A stretch of 64,000 nt of DNA from Taudactylus pleione (Eukaryota > Chordata > Amphibia > Anura > Myobatrachidae). Positions 20,101 to 33,870 of this stretch are shown in pieces. The stretch's first letter is position 1. Each line of letters opens with the position of its first letter. The stretch lies in NCBI GenBank assembly GCA_031769625.1, contig JAUIMM010000739.1, forward strand, positions 1,054,001-1,118,000, given 5' to 3'. Position numbers and translations under genes: made by a program. The notes beneath the pieces are model-generated. The model ran no database searches, had not been told where the DNA came from, and worked only from the letters and a program-made list of their open reading frames with translations.

Positions 20101-23100
20101 CGGAGGTGTATCAGAGGTGTATCAGATGTGAGAGTAGCGGAGGTGTATCAGAGTGGTGTCAGATGTGAGAGTAGCAGAGGTGTATCAGATGTGAGAGTAG
20201 CAGAGGTGTATCAGAGTGGTGTCAGATGTGAGAGTAGCAGAGGTGTATCAGATGTGAGAGTAGCAGAGGTGTATCAGAGTGGCGTAAGATGTGAGAGTAG
20301 CAGAGGTGTATCAGATGTGAGCTGTGCGGTGGTGTCAGATGTGAGCGGTGCGGCGGTGTGTCAGATGTGAGAGTAGTGGAGGTGTATCAGATGTGTATCA
20401 GATGTGAGAGTAGCGGAGGTGTATCAGAGTGGTGTCAGATGTGAGAGTAGCGGAGGTGTATCAGAGTGGTGTCAGATGTGAGAGTAGCAGAGGTGTATCA
20501 GAGTGGTGTAAGATGTGAGAGTAGCAGAGGTGTATCAGATGTGAGCTGTGCGGTGGTGTCAGATGGAGATTAGCAGAGGTGTAGCAGAGGTGTATCAGAG
20601 TGGTGTCAGATGTGAGAGTAGCAGATGGTCTATCAGATGTGAGCTGTGCGGTGGTGTCAGATGTGAGAGTAGCGGCGGTGTATCAGAGTGGTGTCAGATG
20701 TGAGAGTAGCAGAGGTGTATCAGATGTGAGCTGTGCGGTGGTGTCAGATGTGAGAGTAGCAGAGTTGTATCAGATGTGAGAGTAGCGGAGGTGTATCAGA
20801 GGTGTATCAGATGTGAGAGTAGCAGAGGTGTATCAGAGTGGTGTCAGATGTGAGAGTAGCAGAGGTGTATCAGATGTGAGAGTAGCGGAGGTGTATCAGT
20901 GGTGTCAGATGTGAGAGTAGTGACGGTGTATCAGAGTGGTATCAGATGTGAGAGTAGCTGAGGTGTATCAGATGTGAGAGTAGCGGAGGTGTATCAGATG
21001 TCAGAGTAGCAGAGGTGTATCAGAGTAGTGTCAGAGGTGTATCAGATGTGAGAGTAGCAGAGGTGTATCAGATGTGAGCTGTGCGGTGGTGTCAGATGTG
21101 AGAGTAGCAGAGGTGTATCAGAGTTGTGTCAGATGTGAGAGTAGCAGAGGTGTATCAGATGTGAGAGTAGCAGAGGTGTAACAGAGTGGTGTCAGATGTG
21201 AGAGTAGCGGAGGTGTATCAGAGGTGAGAGTAGCGGAGGTGTATCAGTGGTGTCAGATGTGAGAGTAGCAGAGGTGTATAAGATGTGAGAGTAGCAGAGG
21301 TGTAACAGAGTGGTGTCAGATGTGAGAGTAGCGGAGGTGTATCAGATGTGAGAGTAGCAGAGGTTTATCAGAGTGGTGTCAGATGTGAGAGTAGCAGAGG
21401 TGTATAAGATGTGAGAGTAGCGGAGGTGTATCAGAGGTGAGAGTAGCAGAGGTGTATCACAGTGGTGTCAGATGTGAGAGTAGTGGAGGTGTATCAGAGT
21501 GGTGTCAGATGTGAGAGTAGCGGCGGTGTATCAGAGTGGTGTCAGAGGTGAGATTAGCGGAGGTGTATCAGAGTGGTGTCAGATGTGAGAGTAGCAGAGG
21601 TGTATCAGAGTGGTGTCAGATTTCAGAGTAGAGGTGGTGTATCAGAGTGGTGTCAGATGTGAGAGTAGCAGAGGGGTATCAGATGTGAGAGTAGCAGAGG
21701 TGTATCAGAGTGGTGTCAGATGTGAGAGTAGCAGAGGTGTATCAGATGTGAGAGTAGCGGAGGTGTATCAGAGTGGTGTCAGATGTGAGAGTAGCGGAGG
21801 TGTATCAGAGTGGTGTCAGATGTGAGAGTAGCGGAGGTGTATCAGAGTGGTGTCAGATGTGAGAGTAGCGGAGGTGTATCAGAGTGGTGTCAGATGTGAG
21901 AGTAGCAGAGAGGTATCAGATGTGAGAGTAGCAGAGGTGTATCAGAGTGGTGTCAGATGTGAGAGTAGCGGAGGTGTATCAGAGTAGTGTCAGAGGTGAG
22001 AGTAGCAGAGGTGTATCAGATGTGAGAGTAGCGGAGGTGTATCAGAGTGGTGTCAGATGTGAGAGTAGCGGAGGTGTATCAGAGTGGTGTCAGATGTGAG
22101 AGTAGCAGAGAGGTATCAGATGTGAGAGTAGCAGAGGTGTATCAGAGTGGTGTCAGATGTGAGAGTAGCAGAGGTGTATCAGATGTGAGAGTAGCGGAGG
22201 TGTATCAGAGTGGTGTCAGATGTGAGAGTAGCAGAGGGGTGTCAGATGTGAGTGTAGCGGAGGTGTATCAGAGTGGTGTCAGAGGTGAGAGTAGCAGAGG
22301 TGTATCAGAGTGGTGTCAGATGTGAGTGTAGTGGAGGTGTATCAGAGTGGTGTCAGAGGTGAGAGTAGCAGAGGTGTATCAGAGTGGTGTCAGATGTGAG
22401 AGTAGCAGAGGGGTGTCAGATGTGAGAGTAGCAGAGGGGTATCAGATGTGAGAGTAGCAGAGGTGTATCAGAGTGGTGTCAGATGTGAGTGTAGCAGAGG
22501 TGTATCAGAGTGGTGTCAGAGGTGAGAGTAGCAGAGGTGTATCAGAGTGGTGTCAGAGGTGAGAGTAGCAGTGGTGTATCAGAGGTGAGAGTAGCAGAGG
22601 TGTATCAGATGTGAGAGTAGCAGAGGTGTATCAGAGTGGTGTCAGATGTGAGAGTAGCAGAGGTGTATCAGATGTGAGAGTAGCGGAGGTGTATCAGAGT
22701 GGTGTCAGATGTGAGAGTAGCGGAGGTGTATCAGAGTGGTGTCAGATGTGAGAGTAGCGGAGGTGTATCAGAGTGGTGTCAGATGTGAGAGTAGCGGAGG
22801 TGTATCAGAGTGGTGTCAGATGTGAGAGTAGCAGAGAGGTATCAGATGTGAGAGTAGCAGAGGTGTATCAGATGTGAGAGTAGCGGAGGTGTATCAGAGT
22901 GGTGTCAGATGTGAGAGTAGCAGAGTGGTGTCAGATGTGAGAGTAGCAGAGGTGTATCAGAGTGGTGTCAGATGTGAGAGTAGCAGAGTGGTGTCAGAGG
23001 TGAGAGTAGCAGTGGTGTATCAGAGGTGAGAGTAGCAGAGGTGTATCAGATGTGAGGGTAGCAGAGGTGTATCAGAGTGGTGTCAGATTTGAGAGTAGCA

Positions 23101-26100
23101 GAGGTGTATCAGTGGTGTCAGATGTGAGAGTAGCAGAGGTGTATCAGAGTGGTGTCAGATGTGAGAGTAGCAGAGGTGTATCAGTGGTGTCAGATGTGAG
23201 AGTAGCGGAGGTGTATCAGAGTGGTGTCAGATGTGAGAGTAGCAGAGGTGTATCAGTGGTGTCAGATGTGAGAGTAGCGGAGGTGTATCAGAGTGGTGTC
23301 AGATGTGAGAGTAGCAGAGTGGTGTCAGATGTGAGAGTAGCAGAGGTGTATCAGATGTGAGAGTAGCAGAGGTGTATCAGAGTGGTGTCAGATGTGAGAG
23401 TAGCAGAGGTGTATCAGATGTGAGAGTAGCGGAGGTGTATCAGTGGTGTCAGATGTGAGAGTAGTGACGGTGTATCAGAGTGGTATCAGATGTGAGAGTA
23501 GCAGAGGTGTATCAGTGGTGTCAGGTGTGAGAGTAGCTGAGGTGTATCAGATGTGAGAGTAGCGGAGGTGTATCAGATGTCAGAGTAGCAGAGGTGTATC
23601 AGAGTAGTGTCAGGTGAGAGTAGCAGAGGTGTATCAGAGGTGAGAGTAACGGCGGTGTATCAGAGTGGTGTCAGAGGTGAGAGTAGCTGAGGTGTATCAG
23701 AGTGGTGTCAGGTGTGAGAGTAGCGGAGGTGTATCAGATGTGAGTAGAGGAGGTGTGTCAGATGTGAGAGTAGCAGAGGTGTATCAGAGTGGTGTCAGAT
23801 GTGAGAGTAGCGGAGGTGTATCAGAGTGGTGTCAGATGTGAGAGTAGCAGAGGTGTATCAGATGTGAGAGTAGCGGCGGTGTATCAGAGTGGTGTCAGAT
23901 GTGAGAGGAGTGGAGGTGTATCAGAGTGGTGTCAGAGGTGAGATTAGCGGACGTGTATCAGAGTGGTGTCAGATGTGAGAGTAGAGGTGGTGTATCAGAG
24001 TGGAGTCAGATGTGAGAGTAGTGACGGTGTATCAGAGTGGTAGCAGAGGTGTATCACAGTGGTGTCAGAGGTGAGAGTAGTGGAGGTGTATCAGAGTGGT
24101 GTCAGGTGTTAGAGTAGCGGCGGTGTATCAGAGGTGTATCAGATGTGAGAGTAGTGGAGGTGTATCAGAGTGGTACCAGATGTGAGAGTAGCAGAGGTGT
24201 ATCAGATGTGAGCTGTGCGGTGGTGTCTGATGTGAGAGTAGCAGAAGTGTATCAGAGTGGTGTTAGATGTGAGAGTAGCAGAGGTGTATCAGAGTGGTGT
24301 CAGATGTGAGAGTAGCAGAGGTCTATCAGATGTGAGCTGTGCGGTGGTATCATGTGAGAGTAGTAGAGGTGTATCAGAGTGGTGTCAGATGTGAGAGTAG
24401 CAGAGGTGTATCAGATGTGAGAGTAGCGGAGGTGTATCAGAGTGGTGTCAGATGTGAGAGTAGCAGAGGTGTATCAGAGTGGTGTCAGATGTGAGAGTAG
24501 CGGAGGTGTATCAGAGTGGTGTCAGATGTGAGAGTAGCAGAGGTCTATCAGATGTGAGCTGTGCGGTGGTGTCATGTGAGAGTAGTAGAGGTGTATCAGA
24601 GTGGTGTCAGATGTGAGAGTAGCAGAGGTGTATCAGATGTGAGAGTAGCGGAGGTGTATCAGAGGTGAGAGTAGCGGAGGTGTATCAGAGTGGTGTCAGA
24701 TGTGAGAGTAGCGGAAGTGTATCAGAGTGGTGTCAGATGTGAGAGTAGCAGAGGTGTATCAGATGTGAGAGTAGCAGAGGTGTATCAGAGTGGTGTCAGA
24801 GGTGAGAGTAGCGGAGGTGTATCAGAGTGGTGTCAGATGTGAGAGTAGCGGAGGTGTATCAGTGGTGTCAGATGTGAGAGTAGCAGAGGTGTATCAGAGT
24901 GGTGTCAGAGGTGAGAGTAGCGGCGGTGTATCAGAGTGGTGTCAGAGGTGAGAGTAGCAGAGGTGTATCAGTGGTGTCAGATGTGAGAGTATTGACGGTG
25001 TATCAGAGTGGTATCAGATGTGAGAGTAGCAGAGGTGTATCACAGTGGTGTCAGATGTGAGAGTAGTGGAGGTGTATCAGAGTGGTGTCAGATGTGAGAG
25101 TAGTGGAGGTGTATCAGAGTGGAGTCAGATGTGAGAGTAGTGACGGTGTATCAGAGTGGTGTCAGGTGTGAGAGTAGTAGAGGTGTATCAGAGTGGTGTC
25201 AGATGTGAGAGTAGCAGATGGTCTATCAGATGTGAGCTGTGCGGTGGTGTCAGATGTGAGCGGTTCGGCGGTGTATCAGAGTGGTGTCAGATGTGAGAGT
25301 AGTGGAGGTGTATCAGAGGTGTATCAGATGTGAGAGTAGCGGAGGTGTATCAGAGTGGTGTCAGATGTGAGAGTAGCGGAGGTGTATCAGAGGTGTCAGA
25401 TGTGAGAGTAGCAGAGGTGTATCAGATGTGAGAGTAGCAGAGGTGTATCAGAGTGGTGTAAGATGTGAGAGTAGCAGAGGTGTATCAGATGTGAGCTGTG
25501 CGGTGGTGTCAGATGTGAGAGTAGTAGAGGTGTATCAGAGTGGTGTCAGATGTGAGAGTAGCAGAGGTGTATCAGAGTGGTGTCAGATGTGAGAGTAGCA
25601 GAGGTGTATCAGAGTGGTGTCAGATGTGAGAGTAGCGGCGGTGTATCAGAGTGGTGTCAGATGTGAGAGTAGCAGAGGTGTATCAGATGTGAGAGTAGCA
25701 GAGGTGTATCAGAGTGGTATCAGATGTGAGAGTATCAGAGTGGTATCAGATGTGAGAGTAGCAGAGGTGTATCAGAGTGATGTCAGATGTGAGATTAGCG
25801 GACGTGTATCAGAGTGGTGTCAGATTTGAGAGTAGTTGTGGTGTGTCAGATGTGAGAGTAGCAGAGGGGTATCAGATGTGAGAGTAGCAGAGGTGTATCA
25901 GAGTGGTGTCAGATGTGAGAGTAGCAGAGGTGTATCAGAGTGGTGTCAGATGTCAGAGTAGCAGATGTGTATCAGAGTAGTGTCAGGTGAGAGTAGCAGA
26001 GGTTAGAGTAGCAGAGGTGTATCAGAGTGGTGTCAGAGGTGAGAGTAGCTGAGGTGTATCAGAGTGGTGTCAGGTGTGAGAGTAGCGGAGGTGTATCAGA

Positions 26101-28739
26101 TGTGAGAGTAGATGAGGTGTGTCAGATGTGAGAGTAGCAGAGGTGTATCAGAGTGGTGTCAGAGGTGAGAGTAGCAGAGGTGTATCAGATGTGAGAGTAG
26201 CGGCGGTGTATCAGAGTGGTGTCAGATGTGAGAGTAGTGGAGGTGTATCAGAGTGGTGTCAGATGTGAGAGTAGCAGAGAGGTATCAGATGTGAGAGTAG
26301 CAGAGGTGTATCAGAGTGGTGTCAGATGTGAGAGTAGCAGAGGTGTATCAGATGTGAGAGTAGCAGAGGTGTATCAGAGTGGTGTCAGGTGTGAGAGTAG
26401 CGGCGGTGTATCAGAGTGGTGTCAGAGGTGAGATTAGCGGACGTGTATCAGAGTGCTGTCAGATGTGAGAGTGGCGGAGGTGTATCAGTGGTGTCAGTTG
26501 TGAGAGTAGCGGAGGTGTATCAGAGTGGTATCAGATGTGAGAGTAGCAGAGGTGTATCCGATGTGAGCTTTGCGGTGGTGTCAGATGTGAGAGTAGCAGA
26601 GGTGTATCAGATGTGAGAGTAGCAGAGGTGTATCAGAGTGGTATCAGATGTGAGAGTAGCAGAGGTGTATCAGAGAGGTGTCAGGTGTGAGAGTAGCGGA
26701 GGTGTATCAGAGTGGTGTCAGAGGTGAGATTAGCGGACGTGTATCAGAGTAGTGTCAGATTTGAGAGTAGAGGTGGTGTATCAGAGTGGTGTCAGATGTG
26801 AGAGTAGCATAGGGGTCTCAGATGTGAGAGTAGCAGAGGTGTATCAGAGTGGTGTCAGATGTCAGAGTAGCAGAGGTGTATCAAATGTGAGAGTAGCAGA
26901 GGTGTATCAGAGTGGTGTCAGATGTGAGAGTAGCGGCGGTGTATCAGAGTGGTGTCAGATGTGAGAGTAGTGGAGGTGTATCAGAGTGGTGTCAGATGTG
27001 AGAGTAGCAGAGGGGTATCAGATGTGAGAGTAGCAGAGGTGTATCAGAGTGGTGTCAGATGTGAGAGTAGCAGAGGTGTATCAGATGTGAGAGTAGCTGA
27101 GGTGTATCAGAGTGGTGTCAGATGTGAAAGTAGCAGAGGTGTATCAGATGTGAGCTGTGCGGTGGTGTATCAGAGTGGTGTCAGGTGTGAGAGTAGTAGA
27201 GGTGTATCAGAGTGGTGTCAGATGTGAGAGTAGCAGATGGTCTATCAGATGTGAGCTTTGCGGTGGTGTCAGATGTGAGAGTAGCAGAGGTGTATCAGAT
27301 GTGAGAGTAGCAGAGGTGTATCAGAGTGGTGTCAGATGTGAGAGTAGGTGTATCAGAGTGGTGTCAGATGTGAGAGTAGCAGAGGTGTATCAGATGTGAG
27401 CTGTGCGGTGGTGTCATATGTGAGCGGTGCGGCGGTGTATCAGAGTGGTGTCAGATGTGAGAGTAGTGGAGGTGTATCAGAGGTGTATCAGATGTGAGAG
27501 TAGCGGACGTGTATCAGAGTGGTGTCAGATGTGAGAGTAGCGGAGGTGTATCAGAGTGGTGTCAGATGTGAGAGTAGCAGAGGTGTATCAGATGTGAGAG
27601 TAGCAGAGGTGTATCAGAGTGGTGTCAGATGTGAGAGTAGCAGAGGTGTATCAAATGTGAGAGTAGCAGAGGTGTATCAGAGTGGTGTCAGATGTGAGAG
27701 TAGTAGAGGTGTATCAGATGTGAGAGTAGCAGAGGTGTATCAGAGTGGTGTCAGAGGTGAGATTAGCGGACGTGTATCAGAGTAGTGTCAGATTTGAGAG
27801 TAGAGGTGGTGTATCAGAGTGGTGTCAGATGTGAGAGTAGCATAGGGGTCTCAGATGTGAGAGTAGCAGAGGTGTATCAGAGTGGTGTCAGATGTCAGAG
27901 TAGCAGAGGTGTATCAGATGTGAGAGTAGCAGAGGTGTATCAGAGTGGTGTCAGATGTGAGAGTAGCGGAGGTGTATCAGAGTGGTGTCAGATGTGAGAG
28001 TAGCGGCGGTGTATCAGAGTGGTGTCAGATGTGAGAGTAGCAGAGGTGTATCAGATGTGAGCTGTGCGGTGGTGTCTTGTGAGAGTAGTAGAGGTGTATC
28101 AGAGTGGTGTCAGATGTGAGAGTAGCAGAGGTGTATCAGAGTGGTGTCAGATGTGAGAGTAGCAGAGGTGTATCAGATGTGAGCTGTGCGGTGGTGTCAG
28201 ATGTGAGCGGTGCGGGGGTGTTTCAGAGTGGTGTCAGATTTGAGAGTAGTGGAGGTGTATCAGAGTGGTATCAGATGTGAGAGTAGCAGAGGTGTATCAG
28301 AGTGGTGTCAGATGTGAGAGTAGCAGAGGTGTATCAGAGTGGTGTCAGATGTGAGAGTAGCAGATGTGTAGCAGAGGTGTATCAGAGTGGTGTCAGAGGT
28401 GAGAGTAGCAGTGGTGTATCAGAGGTGAGAGTAGCAGAGGTGTATCAGATGTGAGAGTAGAGGAGGTGTATCAGAGTGGTGTCAGAGGTGAGATTAGCTG
28501 ACGTGTATCAGAGTGGAGTCAGATGTGAGAGTAGTGACGGTGTATCAGAGTGGAGTCAGATGTGAGAGTAGTGACGGTGTATCAGAGTGGTATCAGATGT
28601 GAGAGTAGCTGAGGTGTATCACAGTGGTGTCAGAGGTGAGAGTAGCAGTGGTGTATCAGAGGTGAGAGTAGCAGAGGTGTATCAGATGTGAGAGTAGAGG
28701 AGGTGTATCAGAGTGGTGTCAGATGTGAGAGTAGAGGAG

Positions 28740-31700
28740 GTGTATCAGAGTGGTGTCAGATGTGAGAGTAGAGGTGGTGTATCAGAGTGGTGTCAGATGT
28801 GAGAGTAGCAGAGGTGTATCAGATGTGAGAGTAGCAGAGGTGTATCAGAGTGGTGTCAGATGTGAGAGTAGCAGAGGTGTATCAGATGTGAGAGTAGCAG
28901 AGGTGTATCAGAGTGGTGTCAGATGTGAGAGTAGTAGAGGTGTATCAGATGTGAGAGTAGCAGAGGTGTATCAGAGTGGTGTCAGAGGTGAGATTAGCGG
29001 ACGTGTATCAGAGTAGTGTCAGATTTGAGAGTAGAGGTGGTGTATCAGAGTGGTGTCAGATGTGAGAGTAGCATAGGGGTCTCAGATGTGAGAGTAGCAG
29101 AGGTGTATCAGAGTGGTTTCAGATGTGAGAGTAGCAGAGGTGTATCAGATGTGAGAGTAGCAGAGGTGTATCAGAGTGGTGTCAGATGTGAGAGTAGCGG
29201 CGGTGTATCAGAGTGGTGTCAGATGTGAGAGTAGCAGAGGTGTATCAGATGTGAGCTGTGCGGTGGTGTCTTGTGAAAGTAGTAGAGGTGTATCAGAGTG
29301 GTGTCAGATGTGAGAGTAGCAGAGGTGTATCAGAGTGGTGTCAGATGTGAGAGTAGCAGAGGTGTATCAGATGTGAGCTGTGCGGTGGTGTCAGATGTGA
29401 GCGGTGCGGGGGTGTATCAGAGTGGTGTCAGAGGTGAGATTAGCGGACGTGTTTCAGAGTGGTGTCAGATTTGAGAGTAGTGGAGGTGTTTCAGAGTGGT
29501 ATCAGATGTGAGAGTAGCAGAGGTGTATCAGAGTGGTGTCAGATGTGAGAGTAGCAGAGGTGTATCAGAGTGGTGTCAGATGTGAGAGTAGCAGATGTGT
29601 AGCAGAGGTGTATCAGAGTGGTGTCAGAGGTGAGAGTAGCAGTGGTGTATCAGAGGTGAGAGTAGCAGAGGTGTATCAGATGTGAGAGTAGAGGAGGTGT
29701 ATCAGAGTGGTGTCAGATGTGAGAGTAGAGGAGGTGTATCAGAGTGGTGTCAGATGTGAGAGTAGAGGTGGTGTATCAGAGTGGAGTCAGATGTGAGAGT
29801 AGTGACGGTGTATCAGAGTGGTATCAGATGTGAGAGTAGCTGAGGTGTATCACAGTGGTGTCAGAGGTGAGATTAGCAGAGGTGTATCAGAGTGGTGTCA
29901 GATGTGAGAGTAGCAGAGGGGTATCAGATGTGAGAGTAGCAGAGGTGTATCAGAGTGGTGTCAGATGTGAGAGTAGCAGAGGTGTATCAGAGTGGTGTCA
30001 GATGTGAGAGTAGCAGAGGTGTATCAGAGTGGTGTCAGAGGTGAGAGTAGCAGTGGTGTATCAGAGGTGAGAGTAGCAGAGGTGTATCAGATGTGAGAGT
30101 AGAGGAGGTGTATCAGAGTGGTGTCAGATGTGAGAGTAGCAGAGGTGTATCAGTGGTGTCAGATGTGAGAGTAGCAGAGGTGTATCAGTGGTGTCAGATG
30201 TGAGAGTAGCGGAGGTGTATCAGAGTGGTGTCAGAGGTGAGAGTAGCAGAGGTGTATCAGAGTGGTGTCAGAGGTGAGAGTAGTAGAGGTGTATCAGAGT
30301 GGTGTCAGAGGTGAGAGTAGCAGAGGTGTATCAGTGGTGTCAGATGTGAGAGTAGTTGAGGTGTATCAGAGTGGTGTCAGGTGTGAGAGTAGCGGAGGTG
30401 TATCAGTGTGGTGTCAGGTGTGAGTGTACCGGAGGTGTATCAGAGTGGTGTCAGATGTGAGAGTAGCAGAGGTGTATCAGTGGTGTCAGATGTGAGAGTA
30501 GCGGAGGTGTATCAGAGTAGTGTCAGAGGTGAGAGTAGCAGAGGTGTATCAGAGGTGAGAGTAACGGCGGTGTATCAGAGTGATGTCAGAGGTGAGAGTA
30601 GCAGAGGTGTATCAGAGTGGTGTCAGGTGTGAGAGTAGCGGAGGTGTATCAGATGTGAGAGTAGCAGAGGGGTATCAGATGTGAGAGTAGCAGAGGTGTA
30701 TCAGAGTGGTGTCAGAGGTGAGAGTAGCAGAGGTGTATCAGAGTGGTGTCAGATGTGAGAGTAGCAGAGGTGTATCAGATGTGAGAGTAGCGGAGGTGTA
30801 TCAGTGGTGTCAGATGTGAGAGTAGTGACGGTGTATCAGAGTGGTATCAGATGTGAGAGTAGCAGAGGTGTATCAGTGGTGTCAGGTGTGAGAGTAGCTG
30901 AGGTGTATCAGATGTGAGAGTAGCGGAGGTGTATCAGATTTCAGAGCAGCAGAGGTGTATCAGAGTAGTGTCAGAGGTGAGAGTAGCAGAGGTGAGAGTA
31001 ACGGCTGTGTATCAGAGTGGTGTCAGAGGTGAGAGTAGCAGAGGTGTATCAGATGTGAGAGTAGCAGAGGTGTATCAGTGGTGTCAGAGGTGAGAGTTGC
31101 AGAGGTGTATCAGATGTGAGAGTAGCGGAGGTGTATCAGTGGTGTCAGATGTGAGAGTAGTGACGGTGTATCAGAGTGGTATCAGATGTGAGAGTAGCAG
31201 AGGTGTATCAGTGGTGTCAGGTGTGAGAGTAGCTGAGGTGTATCAGATGTGAGAGTAGCAGAGGTGTATCACAGTGGTGTCAGATGTGAGAGTAGTGGAG
31301 GTGTATCAGAGTGGTGTCAGATGTGAGAGTAGTGGAGGTGTATCAGAGTGGTGTCAGGTGTGAGAGTAGCGGTGGTGTATCAGAGTGGTGTCAGAGGTGA
31401 GATTAGCGGACGTGTATCAGAGTGGTGTATGATGTGAGAGTAGAGGTGGTGTATCAGAGTGCTGTCAGATGTGAGAGTAGCGGAGGTGTATCAGTGGTGT
31501 CAGATGTGAGAGTAGCGGAGGTGTATCAGAGTGGTATCAGATGTGAGAGTAGCAGAGGTGTATCCGATGTGAGCTTTGCGGTGGTGTCAGATGTGAGAGT
31601 AGCAGAGGTGTATCAGAGGTGAGAGTAACGGCGGTGTATCAGAGTGGTGTCAGAGGTGAGAGTAGCAGAGGTGTATCAGATGTGAGAGTAGCAGAGGTGT

Positions 31701-33870
31701 ATCAGTGGTGTCAGAGGTGAGAGTAGCAGAGGTGTATCAGATGTGAGAGTAGCGGAGGTGTATCAGTGGTGTCAGATGTGAGAGTAGTGACGGTGTATCA
31801 GAGTGGTATCAGATGTGAGAGTAGCAGAGGTGTATCAGTGGTGTCAGGTGTGAGAGTAGCTGAGGTGTATCAGATGTGAGAGTAGCAGAGGTGTATCACA
31901 GTGGTGTCAGATGTGAGAGTAGTGGAGGTGTATCAGAGTGGTGTCAGGTGTGAGAGTAGCGGCGGTGTATCACAGTGGTGTCAGAGGTGAGATTAGCGGT
32001 CGTGTATCAGAGTGGTGTATGATGTGTGAGTAGAGGTGGTGTATCAGAGTGCTGTCAGATGTGAGAGTAGCGGAGGTGTATCAGTGGTGTCAGATGTGAG
32101 AGTAGCGGAGGTGTATCAGAGTGGTATCAGATGTGAGAGTAGCAGAGGTGTATCCGATGTGAGCTTTGCGGTGGTGTCAGATGTGAGAGTAGCAGAGGTG
32201 TATCAGATGTGAGAGTAGCAGAGGTGTATCAGAGTGGTATCAGATGTGAGAGTAGCAGAGGTGTATCAGAGAGGTGTCAGATGTGAGAGTAGCGGAGGTG
32301 TATCAGATGTGAGAGTAGCGGAGGTGTATCAGAGTGGTGTCAGATGTGAGAGTAGCAGAGGTGTATCAGAGGTGTATCAGATGTGAGAGTAGCGGAGGTG
32401 TATCAGAGTGGTGTCAGATGTGAGAGTAGCAGAGGTCTATCAGATGTGAGCTGTGCGGTGGTGTCAGATGTGAGAGTAGTAGAGGTGTATCAGTGTGGTG
32501 TCAGATGTGAGAGTAGCGGCGGTGTATCAGAGTGGTGTCAGATGTGAGAGTAGCAGAGGTGTATCAGATGTGAGCTGTGCGGTGGTGTCAGATGTGAGAG
32601 TAGTAGAGGTGTATCAGAGTGGTGTCAGATGTGAGAGTAGCGGAGGTGTATCAGAGGTGTATCAGATGTGTGAGTAGTAGAGGTGTATCAGAGGTGTATC
32701 AGATGTGAGAGTAGCGGAGGTGTATCAGAGTGGTGTCAGATGTGAGAGTAGCGGAGGTGTATCAGAGTGGTGTCAGATGTGAGAGTAGCAGAGGTGTATC
32801 AGATGTGAGAGTAGCAGAGGTGTATCAGAGTGGTGTCAGATGTAAAAGTAGCAGAGTTGTATCAAATGTGAGCTGTGCGGTGGTGTATCAGAGTGGTGTC
32901 AGGTGTGAGAGTAGTAGAGGTGTATCAGAGTGGTGTCAGATTTGAGAGTAGCAGATGGTCTATCAGATGTGAGCTGTGCGGTGGTGTCAGATGTGAGAGT
33001 AGTAGAGGTGTATCAGAGTGGTGTCAGATGTGAGAGTAGCAGAGGTGTATCAGATGTGAGAGTAGCAGAGGTGTATCAGAGTGGTGTCAGATGTGAGAGT
33101 AGCGGCGGTGTATCAGAGTGGTGTCAGATGTGAGAGTAGCAGAGGTGTATCAGATGTGAGCTGTGCGGTGGTGTCATATGTGAGCGGTGCGGCGGTGTAT
33201 CAGAGTGGTGTCAGATGTGAGAGTAGTGGAGGTGTATCAGAGGTGTATCAGATGTGAGAGTAGCGGAGGTGTATCAGAGTGGTGTCAGATTTGAGAGTAG
33301 AGGTGGTGTATCAGAGTGGTTTCAGATGTGAGAGTAGCAGAGGTGTATCAGATGTGAGAGTAGCAGAGGTGTATCAGAGTGGTGTCAGATGTGAGAGTAG
33401 CAGAGGTGTATCAGATGTGAGCTGTGCGGTGGTGTCTTGTGAGAGTAGTAGAGGTGTATCAGAGTGGTGTCAGATGTGAGAGTAGCAGAGGTGTATCAGA
33501 GTGGTGTCAGATGTGAGAGTAGCAGAGGTGTATCAGATGTGAGCTGTGCGGTGGTGTCAGATGTGAGCGGTGCGGGGGTGTTTCAGAGTGGTGTCAGATT
33601 TGAGAGTAGTGGAGGTGTATCAGAGTGGTATCAGATGTGAGAGTAGCAGAGGTGTATCAGAGTGGTGTCAGATGTGAGAGTAGCAGAGGTGTATCAGAGT
33701 GGTGTCAGATGTGAGAGTAGCAGATGTGTAGCAGAGGTGTATCAGAGTGGTGTCAGAGGTGAGAGTAGCAGTGGTGTATCAGAGGTGAGAGTAGCAGAGG
33801 TGTATCAGATGTGAGAGTAGAGGAGGTGTATCAGAGTGGTGTCAGATGTGAGAGTAGAGGAGGTGTATCA
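28740..33870. repeat. Higher-order repeat block, copy A (about 5.1 kb)
   Basis: The order of variant units in this block recurs in the following block with a constant offset of 5,123 bp over at least 28750-30950. Checked marker pairs: GAGTGTACCGG at 30422 and 35545; TCAGAGCAGC at 30941 and 36064. The offset then becomes 5,236 (31422 to 36658) and 4,907 (32495 to 37402), showing a few-unit gain followed by a loss in one copy. The boundaries are approximate. Confidence 0.85.
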